DNA of 5,835 nucleotides. Source: Minisyncoccota bacterium (GTDB lineage Bacteria; Patescibacteriota; Minisyncoccia; Phycocordibacterales; UBA2100). Each line of letters opens with the position of its first letter. Position 1 is the first letter of the stretch. The stretch spans positions 1-5,835 of the forward strand of contig JAESTJ010000041.1 in the NCBI GenBank assembly GCA_016763615.1, read 5' to 3'. The notes under the pieces are model-generated. The model saw only the letters and a list, made by a program, of their open reading frames with translations. It was not told the origin of the DNA and searched no databases. Positions 1 through 5,811 of this stretch are shown in pieces. The position numbers and the translations under genes were made by a program.

Positions 1-1
1 A

Positions 2-541
2 TCATTAACCCAAACAAACACACCAGCCGTTACACCAACCCCCCCAACCATCAAAAACAGCACACCAACACTCCTGTGTCTTCCCGACCCAATCAAGCCC
101 GGAGAAGACGTACTCATCATGTGGGCATGTCGTGACGATGCATACAAAACGACAGCCGAGAACTTCGACACCGATGAAGCCGTGATTGGTTCAGTTCACG
201 TCAATCCAACAAAGGACACCACGTACACTCTTACCTGTGTCAACAACAGAACAACCGACACCACCGCAGCGACGTGCACCATAGACGTCGCCAACCCAGC
301 TCTGGCTATCATCGCTACACCTCGTCGTGCAACACGAGGAGGAACAGTCTCACTTTCTTGGAAAACTACCGACACCAATTCCTGTGTACTCTCTTCAAGC
401 AACCACCCTAACTTCGAGAAAAGAGGTATCGAAGGTGATGTTGTTTCACCTTCACTCACTACAAACACCACGTTTACCCTAACGTGCGAAACTACTACTG
501 GTGTACTTGAAGAGAGGAGTGTTGGGGTTCTTGTTAACTAA
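2..541 (+). CDS. Secreted Ig-like domain protein, 5'-partial (C-terminal 179 residues)
   Basis: The frame is open from base 2 with no stop until TAA at 539-541, so this is the end of a longer gene that begins outside the window. An internal ATG at 119 is not the start, because the domain begins upstream of it. After a Thr/Pro-rich linker come two Ig-like beta-sandwich repeats. The first spans about residues 24-96, with Cys at 26, 43, 79 and 92, a WAC strand and a YTLTC strand. The second spans about 98-179, with LSW and FTLTC strands. Such tandem domains usually act as stalks or binding modules on secreted surface proteins; no enzyme motif is visible. The two repeats resemble, in order, the last two Ig-like domains of the gene at 3682-5670, so the two genes are probably paralogues. 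The coding strand is very C-rich: bases 1-60 hold 25 C and 3 G. The function of the missing N-terminus is unknown. Confidence 0.8.
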   Translation, partial: SLTQTNTPAVTPTPPTIKNSTPTLLCLPDPIKPGEDVLIMWACRDDAYKTTAENFDTDEAVIGSVHVNPTKDTTYTLTCVNNRTTDTTAATCTIDVANPALAIIATPRRATRGGTVSLSWKTTDTNSCVLSSSNHPNFEKRGIEGDVVSPSLTTNTTFTLTCETTTGVLEERSVGVLVN

Positions 542-568
542 GAAAGCACCCAAAAAATAATTTATGTG

Positions 569-574
569 TATAAG
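569..574 (+). promoter_or_regulatory. Possible -10 box (TATAAG)
   Basis: TATAAG matches 5 of 6 bases of the bacterial -10 consensus and lies about 67 bases upstream of the ATG at 641. No convincing -35 box stands at the right distance. A second, weaker pair in the same gap is TTGCTG (579-584), 17 bases, then TACGAT (602-607). The gap between the two genes (542-640) contains no terminator-like hairpin, so co-transcription with the upstream gene is also possible. Confidence 0.2.
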
Positions 575-640
575 TAAGTTGCTGTTGTGGGATACAAAAC
601 GTACGATAAATACTACATAAAATGTACACCTACAAAATAT

Positions 641-1195
641 ATGAAATCTACAATTAAATTAAGTGCCGTTTTATTCTTTGTTGCTGTATTTGGTGCTGTC
701 GCAGGTTTTTCTCAAGGTGAAAAAGTTGCTCTATTAAACACAAATAGTGGTACGCAGACAGCGTCTCCAAGAGACGCTGCCACTGATGATTTACGTGTTA
801 ATGCTAGAGTATTAGACTCCACTAGCACGGGAGTGGGTTCAGCATTAGACCACACTACCACGGGCGTGGACTCAGTATTAGGTCACACTTCCCCGGATGC
901 AACAGTGAAAAGCAACGCAGGAAACGTTCAAGTAGTTAATTCGGTCTGCGTCCCTCAAGGACCAGGACCGTGTAGCCAACCGAGACAGTCAAAAAAGTCA
1001 GGACATGATGGATTTTCTTGCCCCACAAAAAATCTTCAAGGAGGTAATATTAGAGGTACTTGTAAAGCGGGAGTTTGTACCGCAATAGCTCCGAGCTCCT
1101 GCACCACTCCAAGTTTCACCAGTAGTGCGGATTCTCTCAAATCGGGAGGATTTTTAGGACAACTTGGACAGCAATTTTTCTCTCAACTTCTCTAA
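641..1195 (+). CDS. Secreted Cys-rich protein, N-terminal part of a probable stop-split gene
   Basis: I do not recognise a named family. The ATG at 641 gives a classic export signal: MKSTIK, then a hydrophobic run at about residues 7-22, then G-F-S-Q-G-E-K-V-A-L. An upstream GTG at 587 would add 18 polar residues and is less likely. Neither start has a Shine-Dalgarno site. Residues about 57-87 hold three imperfect 11-residue repeats of the type LD-x-T-x-TGV-x-S. A Cys-rich stretch follows, with Cys at 103, 111, 127, 141, 146 and 154; it includes a G-T-C-x4-C segment common in secreted Patescibacteria proteins (from memory). The frame ends in GQQFFSQLL and TAA. The next frame begins six bases later in the same register with a Gly-rich linker, so this 184-residue product is probably the front of a protein that once ran to 1954. 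The leader resembles that of the 3682-5670 protein. It is likely exported or membrane-anchored; its function is unknown. Confidence 0.7.
   Translation: MKSTIKLSAVLFFVAVFGAVAGFSQGEKVALLNTNSGTQTASPRDAATDDLRVNARVLDSTSTGVGSALDHTTTGVDSVLGHTSPDATVKSNAGNVQVVNSVCVPQGPGPCSQPRQSKKSGHDGFSCPTKNLQGGNIRGTCKAGVCTAIAPSSCTTPSFTSSADSLKSGGFLGQLGQQFFSQLL
759..779 (+). repeat. Perfect 9-bp inverted repeat inside coding sequence
   Basis: CAGCGTCTC (759-767) and GAGACGCTG (771-779) are exact reverse complements separated by CAA. The transcript could form a GC-rich hairpin about 40 codons into the gene. No T-run follows, so it is not a standard terminator. It starts where similarity to the leader region of the 3682-5670 gene stops, just after a shared T-Q-T-A. 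Confidence 0.6.
809..901 (+). repeat. Imperfect 33-bp tandem repeat (11-residue protein repeat)
   Basis: Three consecutive units start at 809, 842 and 875 and encode VLDSTSTGVGS, ALDHTTTGVDS and VLGHTSPDA, the last being incomplete. The units keep the reading frame. They probably form a short flexible spacer between the leader and the Cys-rich region. Confidence 0.7.
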
Positions 1196-1201
1196 AAGCT
1201 C

Positions 1202-1954
1202 ATGGGTGGACGAGGTGCAGCTGGCGGGGGAGGTGGCAACTCTACTCCAAATTTTGGTAACACCCAACCTGCAGAAGACTTCCTTCAGATTGATCCAAAC
1301 TTACTAAACCTAAGCGATACAGGTCTGGGGCTCGACAATTTGATTTTTGGTGACAGTAGCGCCACCACAAACATCGCAAGCGATACAACCAATACTACGA
1401 GAAATACTGAAACTAATACTGACACAGCACGCGAGACAGTAGTTGTTGAAAATACTCCAGGACAAGAAGGAGACACAGTAGAAACCACGTACGAAAATAT
1501 CGGAACTGACAATAACAATGCTGCCGCCGAGAATAGTACTGCTGCGAACACAAGTGATGATTTCAACGATGACTTCTTTGAAGACAACAGCGATTTTGAT
1601 AGAGATTTCTTTGGAGCAAATCTAGACGCAAGTGATGGTTCAGTTTCAAATGTCAGCGGTCTCTCTCGTGCAGAACTTGAGGCGCAAGGACTACTTGAAG
1701 CCTCCCGTTTAGGGTCAAGTGACATTGCACGCAGTGGCTCTTTAGCAATTCAGTATGAGAGTCTTACCTCAGCAGAAGTTCGTACGTTACAAGATTTTCG
1801 CAGCTCTGCCGTTTCCGGAGGACTCAGCCCCTTCCAAGGCTTGAATGAACAACCTGACACTAAAAACGGTTCAGATGAACAAGGGGCAGGATTTTTCAAA
1901 AAAATTACTAACTTCTTTTCAGCACTGTTAGGCTTTGGTCCTCCACAGAGATAG
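1202..1954 (+). CDS. Acidic Asn/Thr-rich protein, probable C-terminal part of the split gene
   Basis: This 250-residue frame has no signal peptide and no Shine-Dalgarno site before its ATG. It begins with a Gly-rich linker (GGRGAAGGGGG), which is unusual for a true N-terminus but typical between domains of secreted Patescibacteria proteins. Residues about 55-115 are rich in Asn, Thr, Asp and Glu. An acidic Phe/Asp cluster (DDFNDDFFEDNSDFDRDFF) lies at about 120-138. A more helical region follows (SRAELEAQGLLEASRL, then LTSAEVRTLQDFRS). The end is a short amphipathic segment, GFFKKITNFFSALLGFGPPQR. It is in the same register as 641-1195, divided from it only by TAA and two codons, so it is most simply the back of that protein. 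Translation as a separate coupled protein is possible but would leave it without an export signal. I recognise no enzyme motif. Confidence 0.6.
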   Translation: MGGRGAAGGGGGNSTPNFGNTQPAEDFLQIDPNLLNLSDTGLGLDNLIFGDSSATTNIASDTTNTTRNTETNTDTARETVVVENTPGQEGDTVETTYENIGTDNNNAAAENSTAANTSDDFNDDFFEDNSDFDRDFFGANLDASDGSVSNVSGLSRAELEAQGLLEASRLGSSDIARSGSLAIQYESLTSAEVRTLQDFRSSAVSGGLSPFQGLNEQPDTKNGSDEQGAGFFKKITNFFSALLGFGPPQR

Positions 1955-2015
1955 GTACCATTTCGTGAAAATGAATTTCGTAGGCTAGTGTTACTTATTT
2001 GGTACGGCTGGAAGC

Positions 2016-2046
2016 ATTAAGACTAACTTCTTAATTACTCCTTTTT
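2016..2046 (+). terminator. Weak candidate terminator
   Basis: ATTAAGA (2016-2022) and TCTTAAT (2029-2035) can pair around a 6-base loop, and a five-T run follows at 2042-2046. The stem is AT-rich and the T-run starts six bases after it, so this is a poor intrinsic terminator. Its place between the stop at 1954 and the promoter-like sequence before 2112 supports a transcript boundary. Confidence 0.25.
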
Positions 2047-2095
2047 AATTAGTCCACGGTCTTGTAATATGGGCTTCTTTTTGAACGCGTGAGCC

Positions 2096-2104
2096 TGTTA
2101 CAAT
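2096..2104 (+). promoter_or_regulatory. Extended -10 promoter placed for a leaderless transcript
   Basis: TGTTACAAT fits an extended -10 (TG, one base, TACAAT with 5 of 6 consensus bases). Only seven bases (ACAGAAC) separate it from the ATG at 2112, so transcription would start at or next to the start codon. No Shine-Dalgarno sequence precedes the ATG, in keeping with leaderless translation. A good -35 box at 16-18 bases is absent; extended -10 promoters can work without one. Confidence 0.45.
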
Positions 2105-2111
2105 ACAGAAC

Positions 2112-2561
2112 ATGGGACGTTCCTTATTAACCGTACTCGCTATTGTGATGCTTGGTATGCTCATTAGTATTTTTTATTTTACTTCAACTCGTGCAGAGGC
2201 AGCTGGCACTGAGAACAGCACAAATGGACTGATACTAGCAATACGTACTGCCACGATAGCTGATTGTCAACGTGTAAAGTTGCGGAACTCAAGTATTGTG
2301 TGTACACCTGGAGTAACTCCTTTTACCGATAGTGATGCTGCTGGTTTTGGCAAGAGTGCCTGTTCTTTTTCTGGTGATGCCAAAGCGTATTTGCTTACAA
2401 AAAACAACAAACCGCCAGGCGATGTACAGGGACTATCTGAGGACTTCTCGTGTCGTTTGGCTAATTTTTTTAAGGCAGAGAAGCCGCGGGATATGACATT
2501 CGAATTAAATCTGGGTATCGTTCAGTGGAACGCCAACAGGTACTTTTTCAAAATGCCGTAG
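2112..2561 (+). CDS. M15 peptidase, N-terminal fragment with signal peptide
   Basis: ATG at 2112 opens a signal peptide: a short MGRS n-region, a hydrophobic core at about residues 5-23, and a likely cleavage site at ...TRAEA-AG near residue 30. The mature part contains Cys in ADCQRV, IVCTPG and SACSFS, which could form disulfides. From about residue 105 the sequence GLSEDFSCRLANFFKA matches the opening helix of VanY-type domains. After about residue 122 the frame leaves the domain and runs 27 unrelated residues to TAG at 2559-2561. This tail is out-of-frame translation of the region that encodes SGYRS in the other frame. The fragment lacks all zinc ligands and cannot be active alone. Its start is supported by the extended -10 seven bases upstream. 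Confidence 0.65.
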   Translation: MGRSLLTVLAIVMLGMLISIFYFTSTRAEAAGTENSTNGLILAIRTATIADCQRVKLRNSSIVCTPGVTPFTDSDAAGFGKSACSFSGDAKAYLLTKNNKPPGDVQGLSEDFSCRLANFFKAEKPRDMTFELNLGIVQWNANRYFFKMP

Positions 2562-3640
2562 CGCGCTATGGAAGCACCCAAGCTGCTCGGAGGTATGTGG
2601 CACCTCCTGGACGAAGTAATCACAACAGAGGAATAGCCGTAGATTTATCCAATGCAGGCAGAAGTTGGCAGCATGCCAACGCGGGTGCTTTTGGTCTCTA
2701 TTTTCGCATGAGTTGGGAACCGTGGCATATTGAACCAACGGATAGCCCAAACAATACTGACTCTCAAGGACAATACGCCTCGAATTCACTAGGGAATTCT
2801 ATCCTTTCTAATTTTTTTGGTTCCACTCTTCTTTCGGGAGGCTATGCAACACCAAACCCACAGCAGTTAGCGCAGAATTTAGGACAATCGCTACAACAAT
2901 ATTCTTCGCTAAGTGGTGGCACTATTCCGCAAAGCTCTCTTGCATATAAAGACACCACAAATAGTACTCCTGTTCTTACTCAAAGTGGAAATATTTCTGG
3001 TGGCACTACTACTGGAGTAGTGAATACCAATACACGTACAGGAAATAACGACGCGAGCGAAACTTCACCCTCTGCAGGTAGTGATTCGTCTAAACCAGTT
3101 ACCTGCGAAGGCTCTGGATTGTTTGGCACTAATCTTTTTAGCACATGTAAAGAAACAGTAGCGAATACCAACATCCAATTAGTTGATGAGACGGGAGATA
3201 GTATCAGTACTACATTCATACAAAATCCAATACGTCATATTGTAGGAAGTATTCCTCGCACTGTTTCGGGAGATAATTATGTGTACTCCGATACTGATGC
3301 GATACGCAGAGTTACAACATCAGGAGCGACGGAGGTTTTCTATGGAATACATAACCCAGAAGATGGGGTACGTCGTAGTCGCGATTACGGAACATTACCG
3401 CAAAACGAAAATCTGAGCTACGGACGATTTATTGCTGAAGAAACTCGTACGGTCGCGGTTAATAAAACTAAAACGCTAGGAAATTCAATACGTTTTGCTG
3501 AGGCAAGTGCTCAACTTGGAGTGTACTATGGATTAATTCACGGAACATCACCGTTAATAATAGGAAGTGCACCTCGTACATTAGCGCGATTTATTCAGGG
3601 AGTTACCGGATTCAATGTGTATAACCCATTTTCAATATAG
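2525..3640 (+). CDS. M15 (VanY-like) D,D-carboxypeptidase catalytic fragment with long Ser/Thr/Asn-rich tail
   Basis: The first available start is GTG at 2525, but the frame is open from 2474 and its codons before the GTG (ending IKSGYRS) already belong to the domain. GTG is therefore unlikely to be the true start. Numbered from 2525, the M15 zinc site is S-N-H33-N-R-G-I-A-V-D40, with E65-P-W-H68. His33, Asp40 and His68 bind zinc and Glu65 is the catalytic base in this family. The domain ends near residue 75. The remaining roughly 295 residues have no family I recognise. They are rich in Ser, Thr, Asn and Gly, with an LGQSLQQ stretch, two Cys (about residues 194 and 208) and a repeated segment, VGSIPRT near 240 and IGSAPRT near 346. 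The stop is TAG, 41 bases before the next ATG, so it may be co-transcribed with 3682-5670. Confidence 0.75.
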   Translation: MERQQVLFQNAVARYGSTQAARRYVAPPGRSNHNRGIAVDLSNAGRSWQHANAGAFGLYFRMSWEPWHIEPTDSPNNTDSQGQYASNSLGNSILSNFFGSTLLSGGYATPNPQQLAQNLGQSLQQYSSLSGGTIPQSSLAYKDTTNSTPVLTQSGNISGGTTTGVVNTNTRTGNNDASETSPSAGSDSSKPVTCEGSGLFGTNLFSTCKETVANTNIQLVDETGDSISTTFIQNPIRHIVGSIPRTVSGDNYVYSDTDAIRRVTTSGATEVFYGIHNPEDGVRRSRDYGTLPQNENLSYGRFIAEETRTVAVNKTKTLGNSIRFAEASAQLGVYYGLIHGTSPLIIGSAPRTLARFIQGVTGFNVYNPFSI

Positions 3641-3671
3641 AGGCTTTATAGATACCATAGAGAGAATCATT

Positions 3672-3680
3672 TGCTATATT
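3672..3680 (+). promoter_or_regulatory. Extended -10 (TGCTATATT) just before the ATG at 3682
   Basis: TG, C, TATATT is a good extended -10 with 5 of 6 consensus bases. It ends one base before the ATG at 3682, so a transcript starting about 7 bases downstream would omit that ATG and use the in-frame ATG at 3742. If 3682 is the real start, the gene must be transcribed from further upstream, for example from 2096. Confidence 0.3.
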
Positions 3681-3681
3681 T

Positions 3682-5670
3682 ATGAGAGAGGAAACTTCAT
3701 ATAAAAAACCAATAGATAAAGGGAAAATACAGAGAAATGCGATGCATTTAGCACTCGTCATATTCTTTGTTGCAACAGTAAGTGCTGCAGGAGGTTTTTT
3801 GCAGGGAGAGCGAGTTGCATTGTCGGAGAATGATACTCAAACAGCTATAGCAACAGGAGCTTTGCATGGCGTGGGAAGAAGTGTATTACGGACACCACCA
3901 ACGACAGAACATACTGTGACACCATCACCACCAACGACAGAGCATACGACACCTAATAGCATAGATAGCGATACCGCAAATGATCCAAGACGTAATTCGG
4001 CTATATGTAGTGATCCAAAAACAGCAAATGCAGCTGAGTGTACAAATTCATGCTCGACTACATATGTGAAGGGTGCAAATCCACCGCAGGTAAGGGATTG
4101 CGGGGGATTTGCTGGGATTAGAACTAATCCTATTTATAAAGCTATTGATGAATTGAATGCTTGTATAGTTAGAGAGACAGGACAAAACGAGCGAGATAAA
4201 CTTGATGTAGCAATATGTCGTGTGACAGACCCGAGTAAAGCTGTAACTCAGGGAACACAACAAGCTGAAGAGGGAGCCGTGGCATCTGGAGTGTATGGAA
4301 ATGGTACTCAAGCTGCTCGAGAATATCTTGAGCAAGTCGCCAAAACCCACTCGGACAGAGGCAGATTATATGTTCCATCCAAGTGTCAAGCTCTTCTTGA
4401 AAAAGTGGAAGGAAAAAAGAGAGAAGGTTTAGAAAGAGCAAAAACTGTTGGCTCTGTTCCTGAGGCTAACGGCAGGTCATGTACATACAACGGGATAGCA
4501 AACTGTGTACTTAAAGCAGGTCAAAATGGAAAACCTGCAAAATATGAATGTACAGCCAAAGACGCTACAGCAACTCCACCCCCTGGGAATGCTGCTCAAT
4601 GTCAAAGAAATGCGTTAGCGAACATAGCTAGAGCGTTAGTTCCAGGAGGAACAACTCCAGGTGCTGCAATAGCCACTTATAACGCGTGTGGAAATATTAC
4701 AACACCACCGCCTAGAAATACAACTCCAACTCAGACCCCAAGTACTCAAAGCCCATTTGGTGGGCAGAATCCTTTAGGTGGACAGAGTCCATCCAACTCA
4801 GGAAACAACAACCGTTGTCCTTCAGGATTTCACTCAACTAACAGTGGTAGTAATTCTAACAACAGACAGGTCACGTGTGTGAAAGACGACAATCAAGAAA
4901 CCAAAGCACAATGTCTCATCGTTGCGAGCAAAGAAAAGATTGCAGCAGGAGAAAGTGTCACCATACGATGGCGTACTGCGAACGCAGAAGATGTTGATAT
5001 CAAAAATATCGGTAACAATGTATCCAAAAATAGTCAAAAAACAGTAAAACCTACAAAGACAACAACCTACGAAATTCGTGTTGCAGGCAAGGGTTCAAAC
5101 AATGTGCAAACTTGTGATGTAACCGTCACTGTCGATAGCACCACCACAAATACGACAGGTACACCACCAAAACTTTCCTGTCGACCAACTACCATCAAGA
5201 AAGGGAAAACTGGTGTGGTGAAGTGGGCGTGTCCTTCCTCAGCCGATACAAGTACAGGAACAGGGATTGCCACTAAGGGAAAACTTTCTGGTGAAATATC
5301 TGTGCGCCCTGAACACAATACAGAGTATGGCGTGAGTTGTTCAAAAGGAACTGAAGAAATTGGTAAAGACACATGCTCTATCGCTGTAGGAGAACCAACA
5401 TACGATATTATCGTACATCCCACAACTGCTAAACAAGGTGATCGTGTACGCATATCATGGGCGAGTCTCTTCATGAGCAGCTGTCGCGTACAAGGACCAC
5501 GAGGGTTCGACTTCACTCGTGAACAAGGAGTGGTTATCACTGAACCATTCGCCCTCGACACTGAACGAGTACCAAATCGCAACATCCGTGCTGCTATCTA
5601 TAGTATTGAATGTGAAAGCCAGTTCGGAGGAACGTTCTCGAGAGATGTCACGGTGCGCTTTGGTGGGTAG
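3682..5670 (+). CDS. Large secreted surface protein: leader, Cys-rich region, Pro/Thr linker, three Ig-like domains
   Basis: The product is 662 residues and no named family is recognised. ATG 3682 gives a basic N-region (residues 1-21) before a hydrophobic core (23-40), as expected for a signal peptide or signal anchor. ATG 3742 would remove the positive charge and is the weaker choice. The core is followed by G-F-L-Q-G-E-R-V-A-L, matching the 641-1195 protein. Residues about 70-92 carry two PPTTEHT repeats. A Cys-rich region runs from Cys109 to about Cys336, with AREYLEQVAK and KREGLERAK helices. Next comes a Pro/Thr/Gly/Asn linker with PFGGQNPLGGQSP (about 337-400) and a short CPSGF segment. 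Three Ig-like domains follow: about 411-485 (Cys411 and Cys478), 498-570 (Cys500, Cys517 in WAC, Cys565) and 573-662. The last two parallel the tail of the gene ending at 541. There is no LPXTG-type sorting signal and no C-terminal membrane segment, so any anchoring is at the N-terminus. It is probably an extracellular structural or binding protein. Confidence 0.85.
   Translation: MREETSYKKPIDKGKIQRNAMHLALVIFFVATVSAAGGFLQGERVALSENDTQTAIATGALHGVGRSVLRTPPTTEHTVTPSPPTTEHTTPNSIDSDTANDPRRNSAICSDPKTANAAECTNSCSTTYVKGANPPQVRDCGGFAGIRTNPIYKAIDELNACIVRETGQNERDKLDVAICRVTDPSKAVTQGTQQAEEGAVASGVYGNGTQAAREYLEQVAKTHSDRGRLYVPSKCQALLEKVEGKKREGLERAKTVGSVPEANGRSCTYNGIANCVLKAGQNGKPAKYECTAKDATATPPPGNAAQCQRNALANIARALVPGGTTPGAAIATYNACGNITTPPPRNTTPTQTPSTQSPFGGQNPLGGQSPSNSGNNNRCPSGFHSTNSGSNSNNRQVTCVKDDNQETKAQCLIVASKEKIAAGESVTIRWRTANAEDVDIKNIGNNVSKNSQKTVKPTKTTTYEIRVAGKGSNNVQTCDVTVTVDSTTTNTTGTPPKLSCRPTTIKKGKTGVVKWACPSSADTSTGTGIATKGKLSGEISVRPEHNTEYGVSCSKGTEEIGKDTCSIAVGEPTYDIIVHPTTAKQGDRVRISWASLFMSSCRVQGPRGFDFTREQGVVITEPFALDTERVPNRNIRAAIYSIECESQFGGTFSRDVTVRFGG
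3893..3947 (+). repeat. 22-bp direct repeat at 33-bp spacing
   Basis: Bases 3893-3914 and 3926-3947 are identical except for one A/G change and encode PPTTEHT twice, 11 residues apart. The repeat sits shortly after the leader, where the 641-1195 gene also has an 11-residue-period repeat of different sequence. It is probably a flexible Pro/Thr spacer. Confidence 0.7.
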
Positions 5671-5760
5671 TGCATTTAATTTTGTGGAACCTGACTTGTC
5701 GTCACTGGGCATTAAATATAGAGTTTTGTTCGGTAGGACATTCGACCACCAGTCACTAAG

Positions 5761-5766
5761 TATAAT
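5761..5766 (+). promoter_or_regulatory. Consensus -10 box (TATAAT) upstream of the next gene
   Basis: A perfect TATAAT lies in the non-coding stretch after 5670. It would start a transcript near 5773, about 60 bases before the ATG at 5833. No clear -35 is seen at 16-18 bases; TTCGAC (5741-5746) is only 14 bases away. Copies of GTCACT at 5701-5706 and 5752-5757 lie upstream, and the palindrome at 5812-5828 lies downstream. Confidence 0.4.
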
Positions 5767-5811
5767 TTACGCCTTGCAGGCTCAATTCTACTAAGTGCTC
5801 TTGCGACCAAA

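Larger units (their letters stand above)
2112..3640 (+). pseudogene. VanY-like M15 peptidase gene interrupted by a frameshift
   Basis: One gene is spread over two frames. The first frame encodes a signal peptide and the first part of the VanY (M15) domain, ending in GLSEDFSCRLANFFKA. The second frame opens just after a TAA at 2471-2473 and reads EAAGYDIRIKSGYRSVERQQ, the usual next part of the same domain, and then the zinc site. A net one-base loss, or an extra GA in GAGA at 2478-2481, between about 2474 and 2490 explains the break. M15 enzymes of this type cut D-Ala-containing bonds in peptidoglycan peptides outside the membrane. All expected metal and catalytic residues are present, so the break looks recent or is a sequence error. 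With the frame joined the protein would be about 508 residues, much longer than a lone VanY domain because of its C-terminal tail. Confidence 0.75.

Noticed and set aside
587..640. GTG at 587 as the start of the leader protein
   Set aside because: It adds 18 polar residues with no ribosome binding site. ATG 641 gives a compact basic N-region directly before the hydrophobic core.
1193..1195. Stop reassignment as the explanation for the split gene
   Set aside because: Known Patescibacteria reassignment concerns TGA (to Gly), not TAA. TAA also ends the gene at 541, and no in-frame TGA occurs in the long genes.
1955..2006. ATTTCGT direct repeat (1960-1966, 1975-1981) and GTACCA/TGGTAC inverted pair as an operator
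   Set aside because: Short matches in AT-rich non-coding DNA, far from the -10 at 2099; expected by chance.
2465..2471. T TTT TTT slippery heptamer in the peptidase gene, suggesting programmed -1 frameshifting
   Set aside because: It is in the right phase, but the next codon in the -1 frame is TAA (2471-2473), so slipping here would end translation at once. The actual join must be downstream of this stop.
2465..2471. Seven-T tract as a phase-variation switch that restores the peptidase frame
   Set aside because: Adding one T gives AAT TTT TTT TAA, and removing two gives AAT TTT TAA. Both stop immediately, so length change in this tract cannot join the two halves.
3644..3662. Hairpin after the peptidase gene as a terminator
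   Set aside because: Only six pairs including a G-T, AT-rich, and no T-run follows.
5067..5585. 172-residue minus-strand frame, and other minus-strand frames across the window
   Set aside because: They lie wholly opposite well-supported + strand genes, lack start signals and recognisable motifs, and look like shadows of Thr/Ser-rich coding sequence.
5519..5794. 91-residue + strand frame overlapping the end of the large surface protein
   Set aside because: It starts with GTG inside an Ig-like domain in another frame, overlaps that gene by about 150 bases, and shows no domain, signal or ribosome binding site.
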